DNA of 64,000 nucleotides, from NCBI RefSeq assembly GCF_030317205.1, contig NZ_JASZYB010000003.1, positions 744,001-808,000 on the forward strand. The letters are read 5' to 3'. Shown piece after piece: positions 1-9,199 of the stretch. Origin of the DNA: Variovorax sp. J2L1-78 (GTDB lineage Bacteria > Pseudomonadota > Gammaproteobacteria > Burkholderiales > Burkholderiaceae_C). Within the stretch, counting starts at the first letter, position 1, and each line of letters starts with the position of its first letter. The notes under the pieces are model-generated. The model was not told the DNA's origin. It made no database searches and worked only from the letters and a program-made list of their open reading frames with translations. A program made the translations under genes and the position numbers.

Positions 1-2
1 CC

Positions 3-776
3 GACGCCGAGCAGGCGCTTTTCGGCGAGCCCGGCATGCCGCCGCCGAAAGACGGCTGGCAACGTTCGCGCGTGATCGCACTGTTCCCCGATGAAGGCGC
101 TGCGCGCGAGGCGGCCACGCTGCTGTCGGCGCAGGACTTCTTCGCCGGCTGCGAGGTGGTCGGCGTGGCCGACGTGCCGGAGCAGGACTGGGTGCGGCTT
201 ACGCAGTCGCAGTTCGCGCCGGTCGAGATCACGCCCGAGTTCTGGATCGTGCCGACCTGGCACGAACCGCCGACCCAGGCGCGGCAGACCATCCGCCTCG
301 ACCCGGGCCTGGCCTTCGGCACCGGCACGCATCCCACCACGCGCATGTGCCTGCGATGGATCGCGACGCTGCAGCCCGCCGCGCCGGCGCGCGTGCTCGA
401 CTACGGCTGCGGCTCGGGCATCCTGGCGATCGGCGCGGCGAAGTTCGGCGCGGTGGCGATCGATGCGGTCGACATCGATCCGTCGGCGGTCGAGGCCACG
501 CGCCTCAATGCCGACGCCAACGCGGTCACGCTGAACGCGGGCCTGCCCGATGCGGCGCAGGGCCGCTACGACGTGGTGCTGGCCAACATCCTGGCCACGC
601 CGCTCAAGGTGCTCGCGCCGCTGCTGTGCGCGCACGTCGCGCCAGGCGGTTCGCTGGTGCTGGCCGGCATCCTCGAGCGCCAGGCCGACGAACTCAAGAA
701 CGCCTACGCACCGTACGCGGCGCTCGAGGTGAGCGATGCCGAGGACGGCTGGATCCTCATGACGGCGCGCCTGTAG
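3..776 (+). CDS. prmA: Ribosomal protein L11 methyltransferase (5' truncated)
   Basis: SAM-dependent methyltransferase that trimethylates ribosomal protein L11 in the cytoplasm. The reading frame is open from base 3 to the TAG at 774-776, so the N-terminal portion (roughly 50 residues by family length) lies off the window. Visible are the PrmA approach to the SAM site (GLAFGTGTHPTT), motif I (VLDYGCGSGILAIGAAKFGA) and the post-I NILATPL motif that positions the substrate amine. The ATG at base 36 is internal and is not the real start. The next gene follows by 53 bp on the same strand. The order prmA then DUF3426 is common in Comamonadaceae, usually with accBC upstream. The identification is secure; the true start cannot be seen. 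Confidence 0.95.
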   Translation, partial: DAEQALFGEPGMPPPKDGWQRSRVIALFPDEGAAREAATLLSAQDFFAGCEVVGVADVPEQDWVRLTQSQFAPVEITPEFWIVPTWHEPPTQARQTIRLDPGLAFGTGTHPTTRMCLRWIATLQPAAPARVLDYGCGSGILAIGAAKFGAVAIDAVDIDPSAVEATRLNADANAVTLNAGLPDAAQGRYDVVLANILATPLKVLAPLLCAHVAPGGSLVLAGILERQADELKNAYAPYAALEVSDAEDGWILMTARL

Positions 777-829
777 CCGTCGCTGGCCCGCCGACCTGGG
801 CGAGGGCCGATCCCTACAATCGACGCCTC

Positions 830-2200
830 ATGAGTCTCGCCACCCGCTGCCCCGAATGCGGCACCACGTTCAAGGTGGTGCGGGACCAGCTTCGCATCTC
901 CGACGGTTGGGTGCGCTGCGGGCGTTGCAGCCATGTGTTCGACGGCACCGAACATCTGCACGACACCGAGGCGGTGGCACCCGATGGGGGGCCTGCCGCG
1001 ACCGTCGATGATGTGTCGCGTGGACCGGCCCTGCCGTCGCCGGAGGCTTCGGCACCGTCAGCGTTCGTGGGCGACGATGCCGAGCCCGCGTCGACCGCCT
1101 CAGACGCGGCGCCGGCGCCCGAGACGCCGCGCCCCGTGGCGACGCCGACCCTGGCCGACATCGATTTCTTCAACGACGCCTTGTCGCGCCTGCAGCGCGG
1201 CGCGCCGTCGTTCGACGACGACGCGCCGGCCCCGACATCGGTGCCGACGGTCATCACCGACCACATTCCGCAACCGCCGCGCACGCAGCCCGTGACGCTC
1301 GAGGCGCCCTCCCTCGGCTGGCCGTCGTTCACCGGTTACGCGCCGACCACCCCCGTGCCGGTCATCGCGTTTCCCGCCGATGACGCGCCGACGTCGTCGT
1401 CTGCCGCGCCCCAAGCCATCGACACCTGGTCGCGGCTGCCGTCCCTGCACCTGGGCGACGTGCCACGGCGCGCAGAGGCACCGGTGCCAGCGGCCGTGCC
1501 CGACACCGACGACGCGCAGTTTCAGAAGGCGTTGCGCCGTGCGCGCGTCAAGTCCGCCAAGATCGCCCGGTCGCGCGCCAAGGCCAGGGACAGCCAGCCG
1601 GCCGCCGTCGTGATGACGGCGAGCGAACCGGTGGAGCCACCGCCGGCGGCGTCCGAGTTGCCGGTCGCGGCCGCGAGGCGACGTGTGTCGCGCGCAGGCG
1701 ATGTGCCGCACCGCCGCGGTTTCCGTCCGGGCTGGCCTTGGCGCATGCTGTCGGTCGTCGCGCTGCTGGGCCTGGTGGCGCAGATGCTCTACCAGGAACG
1801 CAGTGCCATCGTGGCCCGCCAGCCGTCGTGGCGGCCCGCCTTCGCCAGCGCCTGCGAAGTGCTGGGTTGCCAGCTGGCGGCGCTGCAGCGCATCGCGGAC
1901 ATCACCATCGACGGGGCCTCCTTCGTGCGTGAGAAGGGCGGCGAGGGCTATCAATTGAGCTTCACGTTGCGCAATCGCGCCGATCTGCCGCTGGCCATGC
2001 CGGCGGTCGAGCTGTCGCTGATCGACCTGCAGGAGCGCACCGTCGTGCGCCGCGTGCTCAGGCCTGCCGACTACGGCGCGCCGGCGGTGATCGCCGCACG
2101 CGGAGAGCGCACCGCGCTGCTGCCGATGGCGCTCGTGGGTGGCGACGCTGCCGCGTTGCCGCGCGTGGCCGGTTTCCATCTCGATGCCTTCTATCCCTAG
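830..2200 (+). CDS. Zinc-ribbon DUF3426 membrane protein
   Basis: A 456-residue protein of unknown exact function. The N-terminus is an MJ0042-type zinc ribbon with two CxxC knuckles (C7/C10 and C30/C33). It is followed by a long low-complexity linker rich in Pro, Ala, Asp and Thr (about residues 45-290), one transmembrane helix near residues 304-322 and a C-terminal DUF3426 domain. The chosen ATG starts directly before the zinc ribbon. A longer upstream frame overlaps prmA antithetically and has no homology-like content. The predicted topology is a cytoplasmic zinc ribbon and a periplasmic DUF3426 domain. It is probably co-transcribed with prmA. The family name is confident, but no pathway can be assigned. 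Confidence 0.9.
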   Translation: MSLATRCPECGTTFKVVRDQLRISDGWVRCGRCSHVFDGTEHLHDTEAVAPDGGPAATVDDVSRGPALPSPEASAPSAFVGDDAEPASTASDAAPAPETPRPVATPTLADIDFFNDALSRLQRGAPSFDDDAPAPTSVPTVITDHIPQPPRTQPVTLEAPSLGWPSFTGYAPTTPVPVIAFPADDAPTSSSAAPQAIDTWSRLPSLHLGDVPRRAEAPVPAAVPDTDDAQFQKALRRARVKSAKIARSRAKARDSQPAAVVMTASEPVEPPPAASELPVAAARRRVSRAGDVPHRRGFRPGWPWRMLSVVALLGLVAQMLYQERSAIVARQPSWRPAFASACEVLGCQLAALQRIADITIDGASFVREKGGEGYQLSFTLRNRADLPLAMPAVELSLIDLQERTVVRRVLRPADYGAPAVIAARGERTALLPMALVGGDAAALPRVAGFHLDAFYP

Positions 2201-2251
2201 TCGCGTTCCGGCGCGTCTTCATCCCTACCTTCCCCACCAACGGTCCCACCT

Positions 2252-3154
2252 ATGGCAGCCCTGATTTGCGGTTCTCTCGCGTTCGACACCATCATGAATT
2301 TCGAAGGACGGTTTGCCGACCAGATCCTTCCGGACCAGGTGCACATCCTGAACGTGTCCTTCCTCGTGCCCGGCCTGCGCCGTGACTTCGGCGGGTGCGC
2401 CGGCAACATCGCGTACAGCCTGAACGCACTGGGCGGCACGGCGCTGCCGATGGCCGCCGTCGGCAGCGACGGTGCCGACTACGTCGCGCGTCTGCAGGGC
2501 CTGGGCATCGGCACCGAATTCATTCGCGAAATCGGCGACACCTACACGGCGCAGTGCTTCATCACCACCGACCTGGCCAACAACCAGATCACGGCCTTTC
2601 ACCCGGGCGCGATGCAGCAGGCACACGCCACCCGGATCACGGCGCGGGACGACATCCAGCTGGGAATCATCTCGCCCGACGGGCGCGATGCGATGCTGCA
2701 GCATGCCGAGCAGTTCAAGGTCGCCGGTATCCCCTTCGTGTTCGACCCGGGCCAGGGCCTGCCGATGTTCAACGGCGACGAACTCGCGCGCTTCATCGAG
2801 CAGGCGGACTGGGTCACGGTCAACGACTATGAAGGCAAGATGCTCAGCGACCGCACGGGCTGGGACAACGCCGAGATCTCGCGCCGCGTGCGCGGACTGG
2901 TGGTCACGCTGGGTGCCGATGGTTGTGATGTCTGGGTCGATGGCCAGTGCACGCATGTGCCGGCCGTAGCGCCGGACGCGGTGGTCGACCCGACCGGTTG
3001 CGGCGATGCATGGCGCGGTGCGCTGCTCTTCGGGCTGGAGAAGGGCTGGTCGCTGGTGGATTGCGCGGCGTTGGGCAACCGCGTCGGCGCGATCAAGATC
3101 GCGCAGCGTGGACCGCAGAATTACCAGCTCGATCGGCAGCTGCTGGGCGTTTGA
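2252..3154 (+). CDS. PfkB-family carbohydrate/adenosine-type kinase
   Basis: A 300-residue ribokinase-fold kinase. The N-terminal PfkB glycine signature appears as FGGCAGNIAYSLNALGG near residues 48-64. The C-terminal signature is DPTGCGDAWRGALLFGL near 247-263, where the Asp of GCGD is the catalytic base. The overall pattern is closest to the adenosine-kinase-like or general carbohydrate-kinase branch, but the substrate cannot be named from sequence. It lies 51 bp downstream of the DUF3426 gene and converges on the histone H1-like gene, with a bidirectional terminator between them. Family assignment is firm; adenosine, ribose or another sugar remains possible. Confidence 0.88.
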   Translation: MAALICGSLAFDTIMNFEGRFADQILPDQVHILNVSFLVPGLRRDFGGCAGNIAYSLNALGGTALPMAAVGSDGADYVARLQGLGIGTEFIREIGDTYTAQCFITTDLANNQITAFHPGAMQQAHATRITARDDIQLGIISPDGRDAMLQHAEQFKVAGIPFVFDPGQGLPMFNGDELARFIEQADWVTVNDYEGKMLSDRTGWDNAEISRRVRGLVVTLGADGCDVWVDGQCTHVPAVAPDAVVDPTGCGDAWRGALLFGLEKGWSLVDCAALGNRVGAIKIAQRGPQNYQLDRQLLGV

Positions 3155-3187
3155 GCATCTTCTTGCCGTCCTGCCCGGCGGCATGAA

Positions 3188-3219
3188 AAAAGCCCGGCAC
3201 CTTGCGGTACCGGGCTTTT
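3188..3219. terminator. Bidirectional intrinsic terminator
   Basis: A 10-bp arm AAAAGCCCGG (3188-3197) pairs with CCGGGCTTTT (3210-3219). Three further pairs (ACC/GGT) extend it across one mismatch around a TTGC loop. An A-run on one side and a T-run on the other make it functional in both directions, between the convergent pfkB-family and histone H1-like genes. Confidence 0.85.
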
Positions 3220-3241
3220 GCCTTCAAGGCCGCTGAGAAAC

Positions 3242-3724
3242 TCAGGGCTTGCTGGCCGTCGGAAACGGCCAAGCTGCCTGGGGATTCAGCGTCGTTTGCG
3301 CAGCAGGGGCAGGCGCTACGGCGGCAGCCTTGGCGGGCGCTTTCGCGGCCTTCTTGGCAGCGGGCTTCTTCGCAGCTTTCTTGGCAGCGGGCTTCTTGGC
3401 CGCCGCCTTTTTCGCGGGGGCCTTCTTCGCAGGCGCCTTCTTGGCAGCGGCCTTCTTGGCCGGCGCCTTCTTGGCTGCAGCCTTCTTCGCAGGCGCCTTC
3501 TTGGCGGCTACCTTCTTGGCAGCGACCTTCTTGGCCGGAGCCTTCTTCGCTGCGACCTTCTTGGCCGGCGCCTTCTTGGCGGCTACCTTCTTGGCAGCGA
3601 CCTTCTTAGCCGGAGCCTTCTTCGCTGCGACCTTCTTGGCCGGTGCCTTCTTGGCAGCGACCTTCTTTGCCGGAGCCTTCTTTGCTGCGGCTTTCTTCGC
3701 CGGCGCTTTCTTTGCAGTTGCCAT
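3242..3724 (-). CDS. Histone H1-like nucleoid protein (Lys/Ala/Pro repeats)
   Basis: A 160-residue, extremely basic protein built almost wholly of imperfect AAKKAPAKK repeats, ending in a non-repetitive tail with PQAAWPFPTASKP. It resembles the eukaryote-like H1 proteins known from Bordetella and other Burkholderiales, which bind DNA non-specifically and compact the nucleoid. The start is the ATG at 3724, because AAGGAG lies six bases before it. A start six codons upstream would place this Shine-Dalgarno inside the gene. The repeats are nearly identical at DNA level (ttcttggc/ggc blocks), so length polymorphism by slippage is likely. It converges on the sugar-kinase gene and shares the terminator at 3188-3219. 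Confidence 0.88.
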   Translation of the reverse strand: MATAKKAPAKKAAAKKAPAKKVAAKKAPAKKVAAKKAPAKKVAAKKVAAKKAPAKKVAAKKAPAKKVAAKKVAAKKAPAKKAAAKKAPAKKAAAKKAPAKKAPAKKAAAKKPAAKKAAKKPAAKKAAKAPAKAAAVAPAPAAQTTLNPQAAWPFPTASKP

Positions 3725-3920
3725 TTCTTTCTCCTTGGTCAAGTTGAAAAATCAACCTTTTGAAGCACTTCGCGCGCGCTGTTGCGCTTGAAGCGATCCA
3801 TGGCGTTGGACATCACATCCCAGCACCATGAACACCTGAGCCCTCTGCACCGCCGCGCTCTGTGGCACGGTCGATGTCGAGGGCAATTCCTGAATCCATC
3901 GATTGTTATCGTTAAAAAGC

Positions 3921-5150
3921 TCAATCCCAGGAGAGCGCACCACCCGACTGGTATTCGATCACGCGGGTTTCGAAGAAATTGCGCTCTTTCTTCAGGTCAA
4001 TCATTTCGCTCATCCAGGGGAAGGGGTTTTCTTCGTTCGGGAAGAGCGTCTCGAGGCCGATCTGCTGTGCGCGCCGGTTGGCGATGTACCGCAGGTAGCC
4101 CTTGAACATGGAGGCGTTCATGCCGAGCACACCGCGGGGCATGGTGTCTTCGGCGTATTGGTATTCGAGCTCGACGGCTTTCAGGAAGAGGGCCTTGATC
4201 TCCGCCTTGAACTCTGCCGTCCAAAGGTTGGGATTCTCGAGCTTGAGCTGGTTGATCAGGTCGATGCCGAAATTGCAGTGCATCGACTCGTCGCGCAGGA
4301 TGTACTGGTACTGCTCGGCGGCGCCGGTCATCTTGTTCTGGCGGCCGAGCGCCAGGATCTGCGTGAAACCGACGTAGAAGAACAGGCCTTCCATCAGGCA
4401 GGCGAACACGATCAGCGACTTGAGCAGGGTCTGGTCGGTTTCGTGCGTCCCGGTCTTGAAGTTCGGGTCGCTGATCGCTTCGATGAAGGGGATCAGGAAC
4501 TCGTCCTTGTTGCGGATGGAGGCGACCTCGTTGTACGCGTTGAAGATCTCGCTCTCGTCCAGGCCGAGCGATTCGACGATGTACTGGTAGGCGTGCGTGT
4601 GGATCGCTTCCTCGAAGGCCTGGCGCAGCAGGAACTGGCGGCACTCGGGCGCCGTGATGTGGCGGTAGGTGCCCAGCACGATGTTGTTGGCGGCCAGCGA
4701 ATCGGCGGTCACGAAGAAGCCGAGGTTGCGCTTGACGATGCGGCGCTCGTCCTCGGTCAGGCCGTTTGGGTCTTTCCACAACGCGATGTCGCGCGTCATG
4801 TTCACTTCCTGCGGCATCCAGTGGTTGGCGCAGGTGGCGAGGTACTTTTCCCAGGCCCACTTGTACTTGAACGGCACCAGCTGGTTGACGTCGGTCTGGC
4901 CGTTGATGATGCGCTTGTCCGCAGCGTTCACGCGGCGCGCGACGGGTGCTGGAGCAGCTTGGCGGACCGGTGCCGATGCGCCGTCATCGAGCGTCGTGCG
5001 AGGCGCAGGCGTGGCGGTGGAGGCTGTTTGCGGCGTCGGGAATTCCATCGAGCGGGCGACAGGTGCGCCGCTTTGCGATGGTGAGTGCTGCAATCCTTGT
5101 GGCATGTCCTTTGGCAAGGATGGCTTGACTTCTTCGTCCCAGGTCAACAT
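3921..5150 (-). CDS. nrdB: Class Ia ribonucleotide reductase, small (R2) subunit
   Basis: A 409-residue radical-generating subunit that pairs with NrdA to reduce ribonucleoside diphosphates. The di-iron ligands are visible in family order: the Asp of TADSLAANN, EEAIH, the Glu of LMEGLFF, and the Glu/His of RDESMH. The radical tyrosine is present four residues after the first ligand His (IHTHAY). The first ~75 residues are Pro/Ala/Thr-rich low complexity that E. coli R2 lacks; the conserved fold begins around AADKRIINGQTDVNQL. The ATG at 5150 (MLTWDEE) is preferred over a TTG four codons upstream. It lies 150 bp downstream of nrdA on the same strand and is probably partly co-transcribed. Confidence 0.95.
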   Translation of the reverse strand: MLTWDEEVKPSLPKDMPQGLQHSPSQSGAPVARSMEFPTPQTASTATPAPRTTLDDGASAPVRQAAPAPVARRVNAADKRIINGQTDVNQLVPFKYKWAWEKYLATCANHWMPQEVNMTRDIALWKDPNGLTEDERRIVKRNLGFFVTADSLAANNIVLGTYRHITAPECRQFLLRQAFEEAIHTHAYQYIVESLGLDESEIFNAYNEVASIRNKDEFLIPFIEAISDPNFKTGTHETDQTLLKSLIVFACLMEGLFFYVGFTQILALGRQNKMTGAAEQYQYILRDESMHCNFGIDLINQLKLENPNLWTAEFKAEIKALFLKAVELEYQYAEDTMPRGVLGMNASMFKGYLRYIANRRAQQIGLETLFPNEENPFPWMSEMIDLKKERNFFETRVIEYQSGGALSWD

Positions 5151-5300
5151 AGAAAAATCCAATGCTCAAATTATGTGAGCAACGATGCGAGTTGCAAAGT
5201 GCAGCCTCACATCGCGCCCGAATTATCTCTTGCTTATGTTGTTCGCATGCATCGCATTTTGTCGGGCGATGCCGCGAATCACATTCGCATCACGCTGACA

Positions 5301-8240
5301 TCACTGGCACGCTTCGCACGTCGGGTCGTCGACACCGCAGAACGCGATGTCGGTGGCGGGCATCGCATTGAGCTGCGCTTGCGCTGCAGCAGCAGCGGCT
5401 TCGATCGCGCTCATCTTCGGCGCGTCGTTGCTGCCGCCCGAGGACACGGCGTTGAGTCGGCCCGATTGCACGGTCGACTTCTCGGCGTGCGTCGCGCTCT
5501 GCGTGCGCAGGTAGTAGGTGGTCTTCAGACCGCGCAGCCAGGCGAGCTTGTAGGTGTCGTCCAGCTTCTTGCCCGAGGCGCCCGCCATGTAGATGTTGAG
5601 TGACTGCGCCTGGTCGATCCACTTCTGGCGACGTGCGGCCGCTTCGACCAGCCAGGTCGTCTCGACCTCGAAGGCGGTGGCGTAGAGCGCCTTCACGTCC
5701 TGCGGCACGCGGTCGATCGGACGCAGCGAGCCATCGAAGTGCTTCAGGTCCATTACCATCACGTCGTCCCACAGGCCCAGGCGCTTCAGGTCGCGCACCA
5801 GGTAGTGGTTGATCACGGTGAACTCGCCCGACAGGTTCGACTTGACCGACAGGTTGCCGAAGCAGGGTTCGATGGACGCGTCGACGCCGATGATGTTCGA
5901 GATGGTCGCGGTCGGTGCGATCGCCACGCAGTTCGAATTGCGCATGCCGTCGGCCTTGATCTTCTGGCGCAGCGCGTCCCAGTCGAGCGTGGCCGAGCGG
6001 TCGACCTCGACGTAGCCGCCCCGCGCCTTCTCGAGCAGGTCCAGCGTGTCGATCGGCAGGATGCCTTTGTCCCACAGCGAGCCCTTGTAGCTCGAGTACT
6101 TGCCACGCTCCTTGGCGAGGTCGGTCGACGCCCAGTAGGCGTGGTAGCAGATGGCTTCCATCGACTCGTCGGCGAACTGCACCGCTTCCTGCGAGGCGTA
6201 GGGAATGCGCAGTTCGTACAGCGCGTCCTGGAAGCCCATGAGGCCCAGGCCGACCGGACGGTGGCGCAGGTTCGAATCACGCGCCTTCTTGACCGCGTAG
6301 TAGTTGATGTCGATCACGTTGTCGAGCATGCGCATCGCGGTCGAGATCGTCTTCTTGAGCTTGTCCTGGTCGAGCACCTTGGCGCCGGCCACGTCTTTCA
6401 AGTGGTTGATCAGGTTGACCGAACCGAGATTGCACACCGCGGTTTCGGTGTCGCTGGTGTTCAGCGTGATCTCGGTGCACAGGTTCGACGAGTGCACGAC
6501 GCCGGCGTGTTGCTGCGGCGAGCGCACGTTGCAGGCGTCCTTGAACGTGATCCACGGGTGGCCGGTCTCGAACAGCATCGTGAGCATCTTGCGCCACAGG
6601 TCGGCCGCAGGCAGCGTGCGCGAAGGCTTGATCTCGCCGCGCGAAGCCTTCTCTTCGTAGGCGACGTAGGCCTTTTCGAAGTCGGCACCGAAGAGGTCGT
6701 GCAGATCGGGCACGTTCGACGGCGAGAACAGCGTCCAGTTGCCCTTTTCCATCACGCGACGCATGAAGAGGTCGGGGATCCAGTTGGCGGTGTTCATGTC
6801 GTGCGTGCGGCGGCGGTCGTCGCCGGTGTTCTTGCGCAGTTCCAGGAACTCCTCGATGTCGAGGTGCCAGGTTTCCAGGTACGTGCAGACGGCGCCCTTG
6901 CGCTTGCCGCCCTGGTTCACGGCCACGGCCGTGTCGTTCACGACCTTCAGGAACGGCACGACGCCTTGCGATTCGCCATTGGTGCCCTTGATGTGGCTGC
7001 CCAGGGCGCGCACGCGGGTCCAGTCGTTGCCCAGGCCGCCGGCGAACTTCGACAGCAGCGCGTTTTCCTTGATCGACTCGTAGATACCGTCCAGGTCGTC
7101 GGGCACGGTCGTGAGGTAGCAGCTCGACAGCTGCGAGCGCAGTGTGCCGGCGTTGAACAGCGTGGGCGTGCTCGACATGAAGTCGAAGGACGACAGCACT
7201 TCGTAGAACTCGATGGCGCGCGCTTCGCGGTCGATCTCGCCCAGCGACAGGCCCATGGCCACGCGCATGAAAAAGGCCTGCGGCAACTCGATGCGCGTCT
7301 TGCGCACGTGCAGGAAGTAGCGGTCGTACAGGGTCTGCAGGCCGAGGTAGTCGAACTGGTTGTCACGTTCGGCCTTCAGGGCTGCGCCCAGGCGCGGCAG
7401 GTCGAACTGCAGCAGCTTCTCGTCGAGCAGGTCGTTGTCGACGCCCTTCTTGATGAATTGCGGGAAGTAGTCGGTGTAGGCCTGGGCACGTTCGGCGGGC
7501 ATCACTTCGCGGCCGATGATCTCCTTGAAGATCGTGTGCAGGAGCAGGCGCGCGGTAGCGAAGGTGTAGTCCGGATCCTTTTCGATCAGCGTGCGGGCCG
7601 CCAGGATCGACGCCTTGTAGACCTCGTCGAGCGGCACGCCGTCGTACAGGTTGCGCATCGTCTCGGCCTGGATCGGGGCGGCCGTGATGCTGTCGCCGAG
7701 GCCTTCGCAGGCCGATTCGATCAGGCCCTTGAGTTCGTTCAGGTCGAGGGCGACGCGCTCGCCGCGGTCCAGCACGTGCAGCGTCGGTGCCGCGGGCGTT
7801 TCCTGCGCGACCTGCTTGGACCGCTCCTGCGTGCGGCGTTCGCGGTACAGCACATAGGCGCGGGCGATCTCGTGGTGCCCGCCGCGCATCAGGCCGAGCT
7901 CGACCTGGTCCTGCACGTCTTCGATGTGGAAGGTGCCGCCACCCGGACGCGAACGCACCATGGCACGCACCACGGCCTGCGTCAGCGTGTCGACCGTTTC
8001 GCGCACGCTGGCCGATGCCGCGCCCTGCGTGCCGTGCACCGCGAGAAAGGCCTTCATCATCGCGATGGCGATCTTGTTGGGCTCGAAGGGCACCACGGCG
8101 CCGTTGCGGCGGATGATCTGGTAGTGCGCGAGGGCGCTGCCGGCAGGCGAGCCGGCGCTGTCGCGGGCCGCCGCGCCGGCGGTGGGCGAGGGGGTCGTTG
8201 CGCGAGAGGTGGTGGACGGGGTGTTCAGAGCTGTTTGCAT
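5301..8240 (-). CDS. nrdA: Class Ia ribonucleotide reductase, large (R1) subunit
   Basis: A 979-residue catalytic subunit. It has an N-terminal ATP-cone (about residues 45-140, starting YQIIRRNG) for allosteric activity control, then the R1 barrel. Catalytic features seen are the first redox Cys in LSSCYLTT, the NLCTE motif with the thiyl-radical Cys and Glu, the partner Cys in VCNLGSVNL, and the radical-transfer YY pair in LKTTYYLRTQ. The C-terminal shuttle cysteines are in PTCEACQ. The start is the ATG at 8240 with GAGGA just upstream; a TTG six codons earlier is less likely. It is controlled by a promoter with two NrdR boxes (8328-8374), implying repression by NrdR when dATP/ATP signals dNTP sufficiency. 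Confidence 0.97.
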   Translation of the reverse strand: MQTALNTPSTTSRATTPSPTAGAAARDSAGSPAGSALAHYQIIRRNGAVVPFEPNKIAIAMMKAFLAVHGTQGAASASVRETVDTLTQAVVRAMVRSRPGGGTFHIEDVQDQVELGLMRGGHHEIARAYVLYRERRTQERSKQVAQETPAAPTLHVLDRGERVALDLNELKGLIESACEGLGDSITAAPIQAETMRNLYDGVPLDEVYKASILAARTLIEKDPDYTFATARLLLHTIFKEIIGREVMPAERAQAYTDYFPQFIKKGVDNDLLDEKLLQFDLPRLGAALKAERDNQFDYLGLQTLYDRYFLHVRKTRIELPQAFFMRVAMGLSLGEIDREARAIEFYEVLSSFDFMSSTPTLFNAGTLRSQLSSCYLTTVPDDLDGIYESIKENALLSKFAGGLGNDWTRVRALGSHIKGTNGESQGVVPFLKVVNDTAVAVNQGGKRKGAVCTYLETWHLDIEEFLELRKNTGDDRRRTHDMNTANWIPDLFMRRVMEKGNWTLFSPSNVPDLHDLFGADFEKAYVAYEEKASRGEIKPSRTLPAADLWRKMLTMLFETGHPWITFKDACNVRSPQQHAGVVHSSNLCTEITLNTSDTETAVCNLGSVNLINHLKDVAGAKVLDQDKLKKTISTAMRMLDNVIDINYYAVKKARDSNLRHRPVGLGLMGFQDALYELRIPYASQEAVQFADESMEAICYHAYWASTDLAKERGKYSSYKGSLWDKGILPIDTLDLLEKARGGYVEVDRSATLDWDALRQKIKADGMRNSNCVAIAPTATISNIIGVDASIEPCFGNLSVKSNLSGEFTVINHYLVRDLKRLGLWDDVMVMDLKHFDGSLRPIDRVPQDVKALYATAFEVETTWLVEAAARRQKWIDQAQSLNIYMAGASGKKLDDTYKLAWLRGLKTTYYLRTQSATHAEKSTVQSGRLNAVSSGGSNDAPKMSAIEAAAAAAQAQLNAMPATDIAFCGVDDPTCEACQ

Positions 8241-8327
8241 TCGGTCCTCGGTTGGCAAATTCTTGTTGGGGGCGCGTGGCGGAAGCGGCGTCCGGCGCGG
8301 TCGACCGGGGGATGCCGGTCGGGCAGC

Positions 8328-8343
8328 ACACTATATCTAGTGT
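8328..8343. promoter_or_regulatory. NrdR box 1
   Basis: The 16-bp near-palindrome, read on the minus strand as ACACTAGATATAGTGT, matches the known NrdR consensus (acaCwATATmTwGTGt type) and covers the predicted -10 of nrdA. It is paired with box 2 exactly 31 bp away, the three-helical-turn spacing typical of NrdR operators. Confidence 0.9.
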
Positions 8344-8358
8344 GTAGGGGGGTCACAA
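8330..8358 (-). promoter_or_regulatory. Predicted sigma-70 promoter of nrdA
   Basis: On the minus strand TTGTGA (8358-8353) and TATAGT (8335-8330) are separated by 17 bp, matching 4/6 and 5/6 of the sigma-70 -35 and -10 consensus. The -10 lies inside NrdR box 1 and the -35 abuts box 2, so bound NrdR would exclude RNA polymerase. Confidence 0.7.
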
Positions 8359-8374
8359 TCACTAGATGTAGTGT
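8359..8374. promoter_or_regulatory. NrdR box 2
   Basis: The 16-bp element TCACTAGATGTAGTGT (plus strand) is a slightly degenerate copy of box 1. It lies 31 bp from box 1 start-to-start and immediately upstream of the predicted nrdA -35. Confidence 0.85.
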
Positions 8375-8595
8375 TTTTCACGAAGATCAATGTCCGTGAA
8401 AAAAGTCACACAAGGCGCAGAGGCCGGCGCATGCCGCATGGTGACTGCATCAGTCTGAACGAAGCCAGCAGCCATGCACTTTTCCGGCGGATTTGGGCTT
8501 GAAAGCCGCATGGTTGCTGGACGGCGGCCGATGACTTGGCGCCGCGCACTGGTCGATCGGCCGGGCATCGGGTGCCGAGCCTCGATTGAAAATTT
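8375..8595. other. Non-coding spacer upstream of nrdA
   Basis: This is the rest of the 355-bp gap between the nrdA start and the ampD stop. Apart from the NrdR boxes and promoter (8328-8374), I see no supported gene, hairpin with a T-run or repeat. It should include the 3' end signals of the ampD transcript, but none is convincing. Confidence 0.5.
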
Positions 8596-9199
8596 TTAGC
8601 GGTTCGCTGTCTGTGGCAAGACCGGCGGCGGAAACATCGCGCTCGGCCACCCGGTGTCGGCCTGCAGGCGCGCCCACTCGAAGCCCGCACCGGGGTCGTG
8701 CTTGCGCCCCGGCGCGATGTGTTCGTGGCCGGCGACGAAGCCGATGGGGTAGCGCTGCGCGATCGCCGGGCAGAGCGCGGCGAGGGTGGCGTACTGCGCC
8801 GCCTCGAAGGTCTGGCCTTCCAGGCCTTCGAGCTCGATGCCGACGGAGTCGTCGTTGCAGTTGCCGCGGCCGCGCCAGGCCGAGGCGCCGGCGTGCCAGG
8901 CGCGCGCGTCGCAGCTCACGAACTGCCAGAGCGCGCCGTCGCGCCGCACATAGAAGTGCGACGAGACTTCGGCGCCGCGGATCTGCTGGAAGTACGGATG
9001 CGCATCCCAGTCGAGCCGGTTGGTGAAGAGCCGCTGCACTTCGTCGCCGCCATACCGGCCGGGCGGCAGGCTGATGGAATGCAGCACGATCAGGTCGATG
9101 TGCGCGCCCGGCGGCCGCGGGCCGAAATTCGGCGAGGGCAGACGGTTTGCGCTGCGCAGCCAGCCGTCCTGCCAGAGGTCTGAAGTGGCTGGGCCAGCG

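Noticed and set aside
347..829. Upstream extension of the DUF3426 gene overlapping prmA
   Set aside because: The zinc ribbon starts at 830 and the extension lies out of frame within prmA, which has all its motifs.
5739..8399. ~886-codon plus-strand frame antisense to nrdA
   Set aside because: A shadow of nrdA; no recognisable domain, and nrdA has all catalytic residues.
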